From Micromonospora costi (GTDB lineage Bacteria > Actinomycetota > Actinomycetes > Mycobacteriales > Micromonosporaceae): 64,000 nucleotides of DNA. The translations under genes and the position numbers were made by a program. The DNA lies in contig NZ_RBAN01000004.1 of NCBI RefSeq assembly GCF_003626655.1, forward strand, positions 62,001 to 126,000, written 5' to 3'. Under the pieces are notes generated by a model. That model worked only from the letters and a program-made list of their open reading frames with translations, was not told the origin of the DNA and searched no databases. Below are positions 1 to 10,004 of the stretch, one piece after another; position 1 is the first letter of the stretch, and each line of letters starts with the position of its first letter.

Positions 1-1
1 C

Positions 2-520
2 GCCATGTACGGCGTCGGGTACGCCACCCGCGAGCCGTGGTTCGCCCGGCTCTACCGCAGCGGCGACGGCGTCGACCTGCGACCGGTGGCGCCGACCCTC
101 TTCGCCGGCGGTTACCCGAACGAGTCGGGTCTCGTCTTCGAACCCGACGGCACCGCCGTCTGCCTGCTGCGCCGCGACGGGCAGGAGGAGGCCACCGCCC
201 AGTTGGGCCGGGCCCGGCCGCCGTACCGGGAGTGGGACTGGGCCGACCTCGGCGTCCGGGTCGGTGGGCCGGCGCTGCTCCGGTTGCCCGACGGCGGGCT
301 GATCGCCGGCGTACGTCTGCTCGACGGGCGGACCCGCACCGCGATCTGCGCGGTCGACGCCGAGCGGGCGGAGCTCACCGAGCTCGTGGCGCTCCCGTCC
401 GGCGGCGACACCAGTTACCCGGGCCTGGTGTGGCACGACGGGCTGCTCCACGTGAGCTACTACTCGTCCCACGAGGGACGCACCTGCGTCTACCTGGCCG
501 AGGTCGCCCTCGGCCGGTGA
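2..520 (+). CDS. C-terminal part of a sialidase/BNR-fold protein (partial at window edge)
   Basis: The reading frame is open to the left edge, so only the last ~172 residues are seen; the ATG at 5 is probably internal. The fragment has repeated short beta-strand blocks ending in SYPGLVWHDGLLHVSYYSSH, a segment typical of the last blades of exo-alpha-sialidase/BNR-repeat beta-propellers, where it precedes a short final strand. The catalytic residues would lie upstream, so enzymatic activity cannot be judged. It converges on the polyketide operon with a 40-bp gap and is unlikely to belong to it. Family call is moderate; substrate unknown. Confidence 0.6.
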   Translation, partial: AMYGVGYATREPWFARLYRSGDGVDLRPVAPTLFAGGYPNESGLVFEPDGTAVCLLRRDGQEEATAQLGRARPPYREWDWADLGVRVGGPALLRLPDGGLIAGVRLLDGRTRTAICAVDAERAELTELVALPSGGDTSYPGLVWHDGLLHVSYYSSHEGRTCVYLAEVALGR

Positions 521-560
521 GCCCGGACCGTTGTCCACTGAGGACGACGCGGCGGACCGG

Positions 561-914
561 TCAGGCGCCTCGCGGAGCGACCGTGGCGGGAGCCTCGCGG
601 GCCGGCGACGCGGTCTGCGCGTGGATGTGGAAGCGCAGCGACCGGGCGTCGGTGAAGCACTCCCGCATCGGCCGGACCAGCTCCCGGTGGGCGGCGCTGC
701 GCTCCCACGCCTCGAAGTCGCCCAGGCTCGCCCACTCGCTGGTGATGAGCCACTGTTCCGGGTCGGCCGACGACCGGCACACCTGGTCCACCAGGTGCCC
801 CGGCACCCCGCCGGCCACCTGGTGGCGGATCGCCTCGTACGCGGCCAGGAACGCCGCGGTCCGCTCGGCCGGCACGCGCACCAGGAACACCACCCGGGCC
901 CGCTGCTCACCCAT
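561..914 (-). CDS. ABM-domain (antibiotic biosynthesis monooxygenase-like) protein
   Basis: 117 residues, a ferredoxin-like alpha/beta barrel subunit of the ABM family: strand VVFLVRV, helix, then EQWLITSEWASLGDFEAWERS with the W-x-S/D-x-F-x-x-W pattern of the family. Such small proteins in aromatic polyketide clusters act as cofactor-free quinone-forming oxygenases (ActVA-Orf6, TcmH) or as cyclases. The ATG at 912-914 overlaps the end of the CLF gene by 8 bases, so translation is probably coupled and it is the last gene of the leftward operon. Probable role: ring oxidation or late cyclisation of the polyketide. Specific reaction not assignable. Confidence 0.75.
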   Translation of the reverse strand: MGEQRARVVFLVRVPAERTAAFLAAYEAIRHQVAGGVPGHLVDQVCRSSADPEQWLITSEWASLGDFEAWERSAAHRELVRPMRECFTDARSLRFHIHAQTASPAREAPATVAPRGA

Positions 915-2157
915 CCTCGTCCTCCCTCGCCGGCGCGGCCCCACGCAGGACCAGCGCGCTGTTGTAGCCGTCGAACCCCCGCGCGCAGACCAGCGCCACG
1001 CGGTTGCGGGGTTTGCGGTGCTCCCGCAGGAAGTCGAGCTCGCAGCCGGCGGCCACCTCGTCGGGCGCCGCCGAGGCCGGCAGCGTGTCGTGCCGGAAGG
1101 CGAGCAGCGCGGTGGCCACGTCCAGCGCGGCGCCGCCCTGGTGGGCACGGCCGGTCAGCGGCTTCGCCGTGCTCACCGGCGGCGGGCGGTCGCCGAACAC
1201 CGTCCGCAGCGCGGTGGCCTCGGCGCGGTCGTAGCGGGGCACCCCGAGCGCGTCGGGCAGCACCAGGTCCACGTCGTCCGAGCCCACCCCGGCGCGGTCC
1301 AGGGCCAGCCGGATGGCCCGCGCGTACTGGGCCGGGTCGCCGCAGGTCGCCGGCCCGGTGTGGGCCGCGTCGTGGGTCGCGCCCCAACCGGTCAGCTCGC
1401 CGTGGATCCGGGCTCCCCGGGCCAGCGCGTGCCCCAACTCCTCCACCACGAAGACCGCCCCGCCCTCGGCCGGCAGGTAGCCGCTCGCCGCGGTGTCGAA
1501 CGGGCGGTAGGCCCGCTCGGGGTCCGCGGCGTCGCTGAGCAGCCCGCCCGCCAGCTGGCAGGTCAGGGCGTACGGGCTCAGCGGGCACTCGGTGCCGCCG
1601 GCGATGACGACGGGGGTGCCGCGGCGGATGGACCGCACCGCGTGCGCGAGGCTGTCCAGGCCGCCGGCCGCCTCGCTGACGAGCACCCCGCACGGCCCCT
1701 TGAACTGGTGGTGGATCGACAGCTGACCCACGCTGGCCGCGTAGAACCAGGCGATCGACTGGTACGCGCCGACGGTGCGCGACGGGCCGCCCCAGAGCCG
1801 CTGCAGCTCCCGCTGGCCGAACAGGTTGCCGCCCGACGAGCTGGCGAGGGTGACCGCGTAGCCGTACGGGTCGGGTGAGCACTCGGGCAGTCCCGCGTCG
1901 GCGAGGGCCAGCCGGGTGGCGGCGAACGCGAGGTGCGTCCACCGGTCGGTCTGCACGAGCTGGCGGCCGTCGGCGTACCCGGTGGCGTCGAACCCGGTCA
2001 CCTCGCCCGCGTACCGGGTCGGGTAGGTGGCCGGGTCGAACAGGGTGATCGGCCCGGTGCGTCGGGTGCCGGCCAGCACCGTACGCCAGTGGGCCGCCGC
2101 CCCGATCCCGCTCGGTGCGACCACCCCGATCCCGGTGACCACGGCCCGGGCGGTCAC
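907..2157 (-). CDS. Chain length factor (KS-beta) of type II PKS
   Basis: 416 residues, thiolase fold, starting VVTGIGVVAPSG. It pairs with KS-alpha to form the minimal PKS heterodimer and sets chain length. The active-site Cys of KS-alpha is absent: aligning VSTGC(170)TSG of KS-alpha with VSEA(163)AGG here places Ala163 where most chain length factors carry a conserved Gln. The KS histidines are also replaced, as expected for a CLF. The start is GTG at 2155-2157, sharing GTGA with the KS-alpha stop codon, which gives equimolar coupled translation. Family assignment is firm; the Gln to Ala change is unusual. Confidence 0.93.
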   Translation of the reverse strand: MTARAVVTGIGVVAPSGIGAAAHWRTVLAGTRRTGPITLFDPATYPTRYAGEVTGFDATGYADGRQLVQTDRWTHLAFAATRLALADAGLPECSPDPYGYAVTLASSSGGNLFGQRELQRLWGGPSRTVGAYQSIAWFYAASVGQLSIHHQFKGPCGVLVSEAAGGLDSLAHAVRSIRRGTPVVIAGGTECPLSPYALTCQLAGGLLSDAADPERAYRPFDTAASGYLPAEGGAVFVVEELGHALARGARIHGELTGWGATHDAAHTGPATCGDPAQYARAIRLALDRAGVGSDDVDLVLPDALGVPRYDRAEATALRTVFGDRPPPVSTAKPLTGRAHQGGAALDVATALLAFRHDTLPASAAPDEVAAGCELDFLREHRKPRNRVALVCARGFDGYNSALVLRGAAPAREDEDG

Positions 2158-3425
2158 GCGGCCGCCTTCGTGAGCCGCCGGAAGACCATCGCGGACTGGA
2201 AGCCGCCGAACCCGCTGCCGACCGAGAGCGCCACGTCGACGGGCAGTTCCCGCGCCTCGTTCGGCACGTAGTCCAGGTCGCACTCCGGGTCGCGGGTGGT
2301 CCAGTTGGCCGTCGGCGGGACGACGCCGAACTCGATGGCGAGCGCGCAGGCGGCCATCTCGATCGAGCCGATGGCCCCCAGCGAGTGACCCACCATGGAC
2401 TTGATCGAGCTGACCGGCACCCGGTACGCCACGTCGCCGAGCGCCCGCTTGAACGCGGCGGTCTCGTGCCGGTCGTTCTGGCGGGTGCCGGAGCCGTGCG
2501 CGCTGATGTAGGAGACCTGGTCGGGCGCGATCCGGGCCTGCCGCAGGGCAGCCGTGATCGCGTGGGCCATCTCCACGCCGTCGGGCCGCAGCCCGGTCAT
2601 GTGGTAGCCGTTGCTGTGGCTCGCGTACCCCGCGACCTCGCAGTACACGTGCGCGCCCCGCCGCCGGGCGTGCCCGGCCTCCTCCAGCACCAGCACCGCG
2701 GCGCCCTCGGCCAGCACGAAGCCGCGCCGGTCGGCGTCGAACGGCCGGGAGGCGTGCGCGGGGTCGTCGTTGTCCGGGCTGGTGGCCTTGATGGCGTCGA
2801 ACGAGGCGACGGTGACCGGTGAGATCGGCGAGTCGGCGGCGCCGGCGAGGACGACGTCGGCCTCGCCGTCCGCGATCAGCTGGTGGGCGTACCCGATGGC
2901 GTCGATGCCGGAGGTGCACCCGGTGGAGACCACCTGCGCGGGACCGTGCAGCCGGTGCCGGACGGCCACGTCGGCGGCCAGGCTGCTCGGCACCAGCGCC
3001 TGGTAGAGGTGGGGGCCGCCGCGGGCGGGGTCGACGAGCCAGTGCCGGCCGCCGTCGCTGACGGCCACGTACTCCTGCTCCAGCGCCATGGTGCCGCCCA
3101 CGGCGGTGCCGAGCACCACCCCGGCACGGTCGCGCCCGACCTCGTCGAGCACGAGCCCGGCGTCGGCGACCGCCTCGTCGGCGCAGGCCAGCGCGAACTG
3201 GACGTACCGGTCGGCCCGCCGCAGCTCGGCTTCGGTGAGGCCGGCGGCGACCGGGTCGAAGTCGCACTCGGCGGCGATCCGGGACCGGAACGGCGTCGGG
3301 TCGAAGAAGCTGATCCGCCGGGTCGCCGTCCGGCCCTCGGTGATCGACTTCCAGAACCGGTCCCGGGTGGCGCCGCCCGGTGCGACCACACCGATCCCGG
3401 TCACCACCGTGCGGCGCCCGGTCAC
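2154..3425 (-). CDS. Ketosynthase KS-alpha of type II PKS
   Basis: 423 residues, full length for the family. It condenses malonyl-ACP extender units into the poly-beta-ketone. Visible catalytic set: Cys170 in VSTGCTSG, His310 in ISAHGSGTRQNDRHET, Lys342 and His347 in SIKSMVGHSLGAIGS. These motifs are those of aromatic KS-alpha proteins rather than fatty acid FabF. The ATG start overlaps the cupin stop by 4 bases and its own stop overlaps the CLF start by 4 bases. It acts in the cytosol with the CLF and the ACP of the ACP-cyclase fusion encoded two genes upstream. Confidence 0.96.
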   Translation of the reverse strand: MTGRRTVVTGIGVVAPGGATRDRFWKSITEGRTATRRISFFDPTPFRSRIAAECDFDPVAAGLTEAELRRADRYVQFALACADEAVADAGLVLDEVGRDRAGVVLGTAVGGTMALEQEYVAVSDGGRHWLVDPARGGPHLYQALVPSSLAADVAVRHRLHGPAQVVSTGCTSGIDAIGYAHQLIADGEADVVLAGAADSPISPVTVASFDAIKATSPDNDDPAHASRPFDADRRGFVLAEGAAVLVLEEAGHARRRGAHVYCEVAGYASHSNGYHMTGLRPDGVEMAHAITAALRQARIAPDQVSYISAHGSGTRQNDRHETAAFKRALGDVAYRVPVSSIKSMVGHSLGAIGSIEMAACALAIEFGVVPPTANWTTRDPECDLDYVPNEARELPVDVALSVGSGFGGFQSAMVFRRLTKAAA

Positions 3426-3826
3426 GGCGCGCCCCGCTGCTCGGCCACCTCGGTGTCGACGTGACCGAGTTCGGGCCGGGGCGCGAGCGGCCCGAGGTGG
3501 AACACGACCTCGGCCGGCTCGTCCCCGGTGTTGCGCAGGCGGTGGCGGACCTCGACCGGCACGAACAGCGCCTCCCCCGCGCCCAGCGGCACCGGGCGGT
3601 CGTCCAGGTCCACGGTGATCGCGCCGCGGGCGACGTAGAGGAACTCCTCGCTGTAGGGGTGGTAGTGCTCGGCGATCCGCTCTCCCGGGCGCAGCGTGGC
3701 GACGCCCAGGAAACCCGAGGTGCTCCCGACCGTACGCGGGCCGAGCAGCACCCGGAGCTCACCGCCGCGGCGCCCGTCGGCCGGTACGTCCCGCGCGGCG
3801 ACCGGCCCCAGCGTCCGCTCACTCAT
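3422..3826 (-). CDS. Cupin-fold polyketide cyclase (WhiE ORFII/TcmJ type)
   Basis: 134 residues, one cupin_2 domain. Motif 1 is GERIAEHYHPYSEEFLYVARG, giving the two His and one Glu of the metal site. Motif 2 (PVEVRHRLRNTG) supplies the third His. Such proteins lie directly before KS-alpha in spore-pigment and tetracenomycin-like clusters and help folding or cyclisation of the nascent chain. The chosen ATG (3824-3826) overlaps the ACP-cyclase gene by 8 bases; an in-frame GTG nine bases upstream is an alternative start. The stop overlaps the KS-alpha start by 4 bases. Exact catalytic role of this family is not settled. Confidence 0.85.
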   Translation of the reverse strand: MSERTLGPVAARDVPADGRRGGELRVLLGPRTVGSTSGFLGVATLRPGERIAEHYHPYSEEFLYVARGAITVDLDDRPVPLGAGEALFVPVEVRHRLRNTGDEPAEVVFHLGPLAPRPELGHVDTEVAEQRGAP

Positions 3827-4537
3827 CGCCGACACCCGCCGCCCCGGTCTGTACCCGCCGCTCGATCCGCTCCTTGATGACGGCCAGTTGCACGGCGGTG
3901 TTGGCGTTGATCCGCTCGGTCATCCCGGCGGTGTCCACCGGCGCGGTCGGTTTCATCGCGAAGTCCTGCACCCAGGTCATCCGGGTGCCCTCCGGCTCCT
4001 CGGCGTAGTGCCAGTGGATGCGCATGTACTCGAACGGCCCGGTCTCCACCCGGTGGGCGTGCACCTCCCGGGTGGCCGGATCGGCGGTCCGCTCGCTGAC
4101 CCAGCTCCACACCGTGCCGTTCTCGTCGGGGTGCATGGTGAGCCGGAAACGTACGGTGTTTCCCTCGCGGTGCAGGATCTCGACGACCGCGTACTCGGTG
4201 AACAGCTCGGTCCAGTTCGCCACGTCGTTGGTGAGGTCCCAGACAAGCGGCAGCGGCGCAGCGATCACGACGCTGTTCTCGGTGTGGCCCGGCTGGTCGC
4301 CGCGGCGGGCCACGAGGTCGGCCACCGCCGGGATGCTGAGCTGTGCCGCCTGCTCCGGGATCTGCACCCGGTACCGGTCGGCGACCACGGCGGAGAGTTC
4401 GAGCAGGGCGAGGGAGTCCAGGCCGAGTTCCTCCAGGGAGGCGGCCGGGGCGCGGGCGGCCACGTCGGCGTCCAACCCGCAGTGGGCCACCAGGATGTCG
4501 GTGATCTCGGCGGTCAGGGGTCGTCCTCGGGTCACGG

Positions 4538-4541
<4 letters not shown>
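3819..4541 (-). CDS. Acyl carrier protein fused to TcmN-type aromatase/cyclase
   Basis: 240 residues with two domains in one uninterrupted frame. Residues 1-80 are a type II PKS ACP with the phosphopantetheine serine Ser43 in LGLDSLALLEL. After a short linker (about 81-90, RRGDQPGHTENS), residues 91-240 are a START/SRPBCC aromatase-cyclase with NDVANWTELFTEYAVVE, HPDENGTVWSWVSERT and a TGPFEYMRIHWHY stretch, as in TcmN N-terminal and WhiE ORFVI proteins. These are normally two adjacent genes (whiE V and VI). There is no stop, internal start or RBS at the junction. Start: AGGAGG followed by ATTTC and ATG, with ATGA overlap to accC. The growing chain would be tethered to its own first-ring cyclase. 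Confidence 0.9.
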
Positions 4542-6034
<1,493 letters not shown>

Positions 6035-6044
6035 CGCGCACCCC

Positions 6045-6605
6045 TCAGGCCGGGTCCAGCGCGACCAGCGGCTGGTCGTACTCCACCGGCTGGCCGTCGT
6101 CGGCCAGGACGGCGGCCACCCGACCGCCCCGGTCGGCGGTGACCTCGTTCATCAGCTTCATGGCCTCGACGATGCCCACGACCTGCCCGGGCCGGACCAG
6201 GTCGCCGACGGTCACGAACGGCACGGCTCCCGGCTCCGACGCCCGGTAGAACGTGCCGACGATCGGTGACCGGACCACGGTCGCGTCGGCCGGCCCGGCG
6301 GCGTCGCGGCCGCCGGTCGTGTCGGCGGGCGCGGCCGGGTGCCGTCGCGCCGGCGGCTCGGGCGTGGGGTCGGATGTGGGCGCGCTCGCCGCACCGTCGT
6401 GCCACTCGACCTCCAGCACCGTGTCCCCGCTGCGCAGGCGCACCCGCCGTACCGGGCCGGCGAGTTCGGCGACCAACTGCCGGGCGTGCCGGCGCAGGCC
6501 GGTCAGGACGGCATCGGTGCCGGCCCGCCCGCCCGCGTCGTCGGCGTCGCCGTCCGCCCCGGTCGGCGGCCGCGCGGTCTCCGGCCGCGTCGTGCCGGCG
6601 CTCAT
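6045..6605 (-). CDS. accB: Biotin carboxyl carrier protein of acetyl-CoA carboxylase
   Basis: 186 residues. The C-terminal ~75 residues form the biotinyl domain with the biotin-accepting Lys150 in VEAMKLMNEV, preceded by the SPIVGTFYRA and GAVPFV segment of bacterial AccB (thumb region). The N-terminal part has a short alpha/beta region (VRRVRLRSGDTVLEVEW) that in AccB docks on AccC, followed by a Pro/Ala-rich linker. The ATG overlaps the accDA stop by 4 bases (ATGA). It carries the carboxyl group between AccC and AccDA. Confidence 0.92.
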   Translation of the reverse strand: MSAGTTRPETARPPTGADGDADDAGGRAGTDAVLTGLRRHARQLVAELAGPVRRVRLRSGDTVLEVEWHDGAASAPTSDPTPEPPARRHPAAPADTTGGRDAAGPADATVVRSPIVGTFYRASEPGAVPFVTVGDLVRPGQVVGIVEAMKLMNEVTADRGGRVAAVLADDGQPVEYDQPLVALDPA

Positions 6606-8317
6606 CGCGCGCCCGTCCGCGCGCCGATGCCGGCGGCACCGAACCGCCGGAACCGTTGCCGGCGGCGGCGCACCAGGGTGGCGGCCGGCACGTCGAGCAG
6701 CGGCAGCAGCGCGTCACGTACCGCGTCGCCGAGCGTCCGCGCCGTCGCGTCCGGGTCGTCGTGGGCGCCGCCCGCGGGCTCGGGCACGATCTCGTCCACC
6801 ACGCCGAGCCGGTGCAGGTCCGGTGCGGTCAGCCGCAACGCGCGGGCCGCCTCCGGGGCCGCCGAGCGGTCCGGCCAGAGGATCGCGGCGCAGCCCTCCG
6901 GGCTGATCACCGAGTAGACGGCGTGCTGGAGCATCAGCACCCGGTCGGCGACCGCCAGGGCCAGGGCGCCGCCGCTGCCCCCCTCACCGGTTACCACGGC
7001 GACGACCGGCGTGGGCAGGACGGTGAGCGCGAGGATGTTCTCCGCGATGGCCGCGGCCTGGCCCTGTTCCTCGGCCCCGACGCCCGGGTCGGCACCCGGG
7101 GTGTCCACGAGGGTGACGACCGGCAGGCCGAGTCGGGCGGCGAGGCGCATCAACCGCAGGGCCTTGCGGTGCCCGGCCGGGCTGGCCATGCCGAAGTTGC
7201 GGGCGACCAGCTCGGCGGTCGTGTGCCCCTTCTGGTGGCCGATCACCATGACCGGCCGGCCGGCCAGCAGGGCCGGGCCACCCACCACGGCGGGGCAGTC
7301 GCCGCCGAGCCGGTCGCCGTGCAGCTCCACGAAGCCGTCGAAGGCGGCGTCCAGGTAGTCGAGGCTGGTCGGCCGGCCGGGGTGCCGGGCCAGCCGCACG
7401 GTCGCCCAGGGGTCCGCGGCGGTCGGTCCGGGCGCGCCGCCGGCCGGTTGCCGGGGTACGGCGGGACGGGTCGCCGGCACGGGGATGCGCTGCGTGGCGG
7501 CGGCCGGCGCCCGGCCGGCCCGGGTCGCGGCGAGCAACGCGACCAGCCGTCCCCGCAGGGCACGCCGGGGCACCACCATGTCGACCTGACCGTGCCGGAG
7601 CAGAAAGTCGGCGGTCTGAAAGCCCTCGGGCAGCGCACGCCCGGTGACCTGGCGGATGACGCGGGGGCCCGCGAAACCCATGCGGGCCCCGCTCTCGGCG
7701 ATGACCACGTCGGTGTTGGTGGCGAACGAGGCGGCCACCCCGCCGTACGTGGGATCGGTGAGCACGCTGATCGTGAGCAGTCCCGCCTCGCGCAACGCGG
7801 CGACCGCCTGGCTCACGGTGGCCATCTGCATGAGCGACAGCACACCCTCCTGCATCCGGGCCCCGCCGGAGGCGGTGACCAGGATCAGCGGCGCGCGGTC
7901 GTCGAGCGCGCGTTCGGCGGCGCGGGTGATGAGTTCACCCACCGCGCAGCCGAGGCTGCCGCCGAGGAAGCGGAAGTCCATGACCGCGAGCACGGCCGGG
8001 TGCCCGCCGAGGGCGGCGGTGCCGCACAGCACCGCCTCGGCCAGCCCGGTGCCGGCCCGGGCTGCCGTGATCCGGTGCGGGTACGGCACCACGTCGACGA
8101 AGCCGATCGGGTCGACGTCGACGGGCCGGTCCGGGAGCGGCCGGAACGAGCCCGGGTCGGCCAGCTGCCGCAGCCGGTCCGGCGCGCCGAGTCGGGCGTG
8201 GACCCCGCACTCCGGGCACACGTCGAGGTTGCGCCGCAGCCGCTTGCGGTACAGCAGCGTCGCGCAGCCGGCGCAGCGCGACCAGAGCTGCTCCTCGCGG
8301 GGCGCGGTGGCGGTCAC
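6602..8317 (-). CDS. accDA: Carboxyltransferase beta-alpha fusion (AccD-AccA) of acetyl-CoA carboxylase
   Basis: 571 residues. The N-terminal half is AccD with its four-Cys zinc ribbon (Cys15, 18, 34, 37) and SGGARMQEGVLSLMQMA. The C-terminal half is AccA with QKGHTTAELVARNFGM and the oxyanion segment GEGGSGGALALAVADRV. Together with AccB and AccC this is a complete E. coli-type acetyl-CoA carboxylase inside a polyketide cluster, whereas actinobacterial primary metabolism normally uses AccD5/AccA3-type enzymes. The start is GTG (8315-8317), sharing GTGA with the stop of the upstream cyclase. Role: dedicated malonyl-CoA supply. Confidence 0.92.
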   Translation of the reverse strand: MTATAPREEQLWSRCAGCATLLYRKRLRRNLDVCPECGVHARLGAPDRLRQLADPGSFRPLPDRPVDVDPIGFVDVVPYPHRITAARAGTGLAEAVLCGTAALGGHPAVLAVMDFRFLGGSLGCAVGELITRAAERALDDRAPLILVTASGGARMQEGVLSLMQMATVSQAVAALREAGLLTISVLTDPTYGGVAASFATNTDVVIAESGARMGFAGPRVIRQVTGRALPEGFQTADFLLRHGQVDMVVPRRALRGRLVALLAATRAGRAPAAATQRIPVPATRPAVPRQPAGGAPGPTAADPWATVRLARHPGRPTSLDYLDAAFDGFVELHGDRLGGDCPAVVGGPALLAGRPVMVIGHQKGHTTAELVARNFGMASPAGHRKALRLMRLAARLGLPVVTLVDTPGADPGVGAEEQGQAAAIAENILALTVLPTPVVAVVTGEGGSGGALALAVADRVLMLQHAVYSVISPEGCAAILWPDRSAAPEAARALRLTAPDLHRLGVVDEIVPEPAGGAHDDPDATARTLGDAVRDALLPLLDVPAATLVRRRRQRFRRFGAAGIGARTGAR

Positions 8318-8655
8318 GGCCGCCGCCCCACGGACGCGGGCGCGTCGTACCGGTAGAAGCAGCGCGCCATGGCGTCGCGGGGCGAGCGCCAGGTCGGCGA
8401 GTACGGCGAGACGTACGGGCGCAGGCGGGCGCTGACCCGCTCGAACTCGGGGTGCCCCCGGGCGGCCTGCACGGCCTCGTCGCCCGGCAGCTCGGTCTCG
8501 AGCAGGTGCACGTACAGGTCGTGCAGCCGGTACAGCGACCGGTGCCGTACCCCGGCCAGGTGCGGCAGCTCCGTGGCGTCGGAGTCGGCGAAGATCTCGG
8601 CGACCTGCGCCTCGGCGGTCGGGACCACCTTCGCGACGATCAGCGATCGGTCCAT
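8314..8655 (-). CDS. TcmI-family polyketide cyclase (first copy)
   Basis: 113 residues, a dimeric ferredoxin-like barrel of the TcmI/WhiE ORFVII family. It starts MDRSLIVAKVVPTAEAQVAE and carries the family signatures HRSLYRLHDLYVHL and SPTWRSPRDAMARCFYRYD. TcmI enzymes close later rings of tetracenomycin-type intermediates. The start is supported by GGGGGGAGG seven bases before the ATG; a longer frame to 8763 lacks coding character. It is the first gene of the leftward operon. A paralogue with the same signatures is encoded at 10005-10352 on the other strand. Confidence 0.88.
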   Translation of the reverse strand: MDRSLIVAKVVPTAEAQVAEIFADSDATELPHLAGVRHRSLYRLHDLYVHLLETELPGDEAVQAARGHPEFERVSARLRPYVSPYSPTWRSPRDAMARCFYRYDAPASVGRRP

Positions 8656-8793
8656 GGACGGGCCTCCCCCCAGGACGTCCGCCGGCGTGGCGGAGCCGGA
8701 CGAGCCGGACGACTGCCGCCACGATGCGACCGTGCTCGTCACCACCGCGTCACCGCGGCGCACTCGTCGGCGACGGTCGATGGTGACGCTGCG

Positions 8794-8821
8794 TTGACGG
8801 AACCTGTGTACGGGCTATGAG
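8794..8821 (+). promoter_or_regulatory. Candidate promoter upstream of the SARP gene
   Basis: TTGACG at 8794-8799 and TATGAG at 8816-8821 with a 16-base spacer. It reads toward the SARP gene. The -10 is imperfect at its last base, so support is modest; a better candidate lies at 8916. Confidence 0.3.
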
Positions 8822-8915
8822 CCGGCCGGGTCCCGCGAACCAGCGACGGAAACAATTGCCAGTTCAGAGCCGGTCTCATGGTTCCTCATCGAGCACTCGC
8901 GGCGCGCCGGGATTG

Positions 8916-8943
8916 TTGACCCAGAGTTACTGTCATTGATAAT
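8916..8943 (+). promoter_or_regulatory. Probable sigma-70-type promoter for the SARP gene
   Basis: TTGACC at 8916-8921 and GATAAT at 8938-8943, spacer 16 bases, close to the vegetative consensus and in an unusually AT-rich pocket of this GC-rich region. Transcription would start near 8950, leaving a leader of about 125 bases before the GTG at 9077. The surrounding 8656-9076 stretch (421 bp) contains no gene and separates the two divergent units. No clear SARP heptamer direct repeats were recognised by eye. Confidence 0.5.
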
Positions 8944-9076
8944 CTTCGTCACGGTCAGCCCGCCGGCCCCGGCGCGACGCCGCGCCTCCGCGTGGCGCGA
9001 CGACAGCGGCGTCACGGGCAGCCGCGCCGGGGACACAGCAGACAGTCGGGACGCGCGTTCCGCAGGGGGTGCCGCC

Positions 9077-9922
9077 GTGGTCGCTGATCCGTCCGAGCCG
9101 TCGACCGGGCTCCGGTCCGGCGCCCGCGTCTCGCTGCACCTGCTCGGCGGGTTCGCGCTGCTGCACGACCGCACGCCGGTGGTGGTGCCCCGCGGCCTGC
9201 AACGCGTCATCGCGCTGATCGGGCTCCGCCCCGGTGCCACCCGATGCCAGCTGGCCGGGCTGCTGTGGCCGGACGCGCCGGAGGAGCGGGCCCTGTCCTC
9301 GCTGCGTACCGCCCTGTGGCGGCTGCGGCAGGACCCGTGCTGCCCGCTCGCCACGAACACCGACACCGTCCGGCTGGACCCGGCGGTCTGGCTCGACGTG
9401 GACGAGCTGGTCGGCACGGCCACCCGGGTCCGCGAGGGCGCCTGCCCGCGCGCTGCGGCCGGAGCGCTCGCCGCCGGGCGGCACGACCTGCTGCCCGGCT
9501 GGTACGACGACTGGGTGCTGCTGGAGCGGGAACGGTTGCGCCAGCTGCGCCTGCACATGCTGGAGCAGGTCGCCGGTCAGCACCTGGCGGCCGGCCGGCA
9601 CGGCGAGGCCCTGGAGGCCGCGCTGGAGGCGATGGCCGCGGAGCCCCTCCGCGAGACGCCGCACCGGCTCGTGGTGCGCATCCACCTGGCCGAGGGCAAC
9701 GCCTTCGAGGCCGTGCACGCCTTCTACGTCTACCGTGACCTGCTCCGCCGCGAACTGCGCCTGGAACCGTCGCCGGCCATGTGCGCCCTGCTCGACGACA
9801 CGCTCGCACCGATCCGGCGGGCCAGCCGCGACGGCGTGACACCGCGCCGGGCGCCGGGGCATCCCGGACGCGCGCCGGGCGGACCGGCCCGTCCCGCGTC
9901 ACCGTCGCGGCGCAACGCGTGA
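9077..9922 (+). CDS. SARP-family transcriptional activator (OmpR-type wHTH plus BTAD)
   Basis: 281 residues, the length of small DnrI/ActII-ORF4-type SARPs. Residues ~15-100 are the winged helix (LHLLGGFALLHDRTPVVVPRG, then LSSLRTALWRLRQ). Residues ~110-260 are the bacterial transcriptional activator domain (DLLPGWYDDWVLLERERLRQL, HRLVVRIHLAEGN). A Pro/Arg-rich tail follows. The GTG at 9077 has AGGGGG six bases upstream; the frame extends to 8936 but lacks a better start. It lies between the two divergent arms of the cluster and is the obvious pathway-specific activator. Confidence 0.88.
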   Translation: MVADPSEPSTGLRSGARVSLHLLGGFALLHDRTPVVVPRGLQRVIALIGLRPGATRCQLAGLLWPDAPEERALSSLRTALWRLRQDPCCPLATNTDTVRLDPAVWLDVDELVGTATRVREGACPRAAAGALAAGRHDLLPGWYDDWVLLERERLRQLRLHMLEQVAGQHLAAGRHGEALEAALEAMAAEPLRETPHRLVVRIHLAEGNAFEAVHAFYVYRDLLRRELRLEPSPAMCALLDDTLAPIRRASRDGVTPRRAPGHPGRAPGGPARPASPSRRNA

Positions 9923-10004
9923 CGGGCAGGTGACAGGCCGACGGGCACGGTGAGTCGCACAGTGTCCCGTGGTCCCGTACGGGCCACCGGTGGAAGGGGT
10001 CCGG

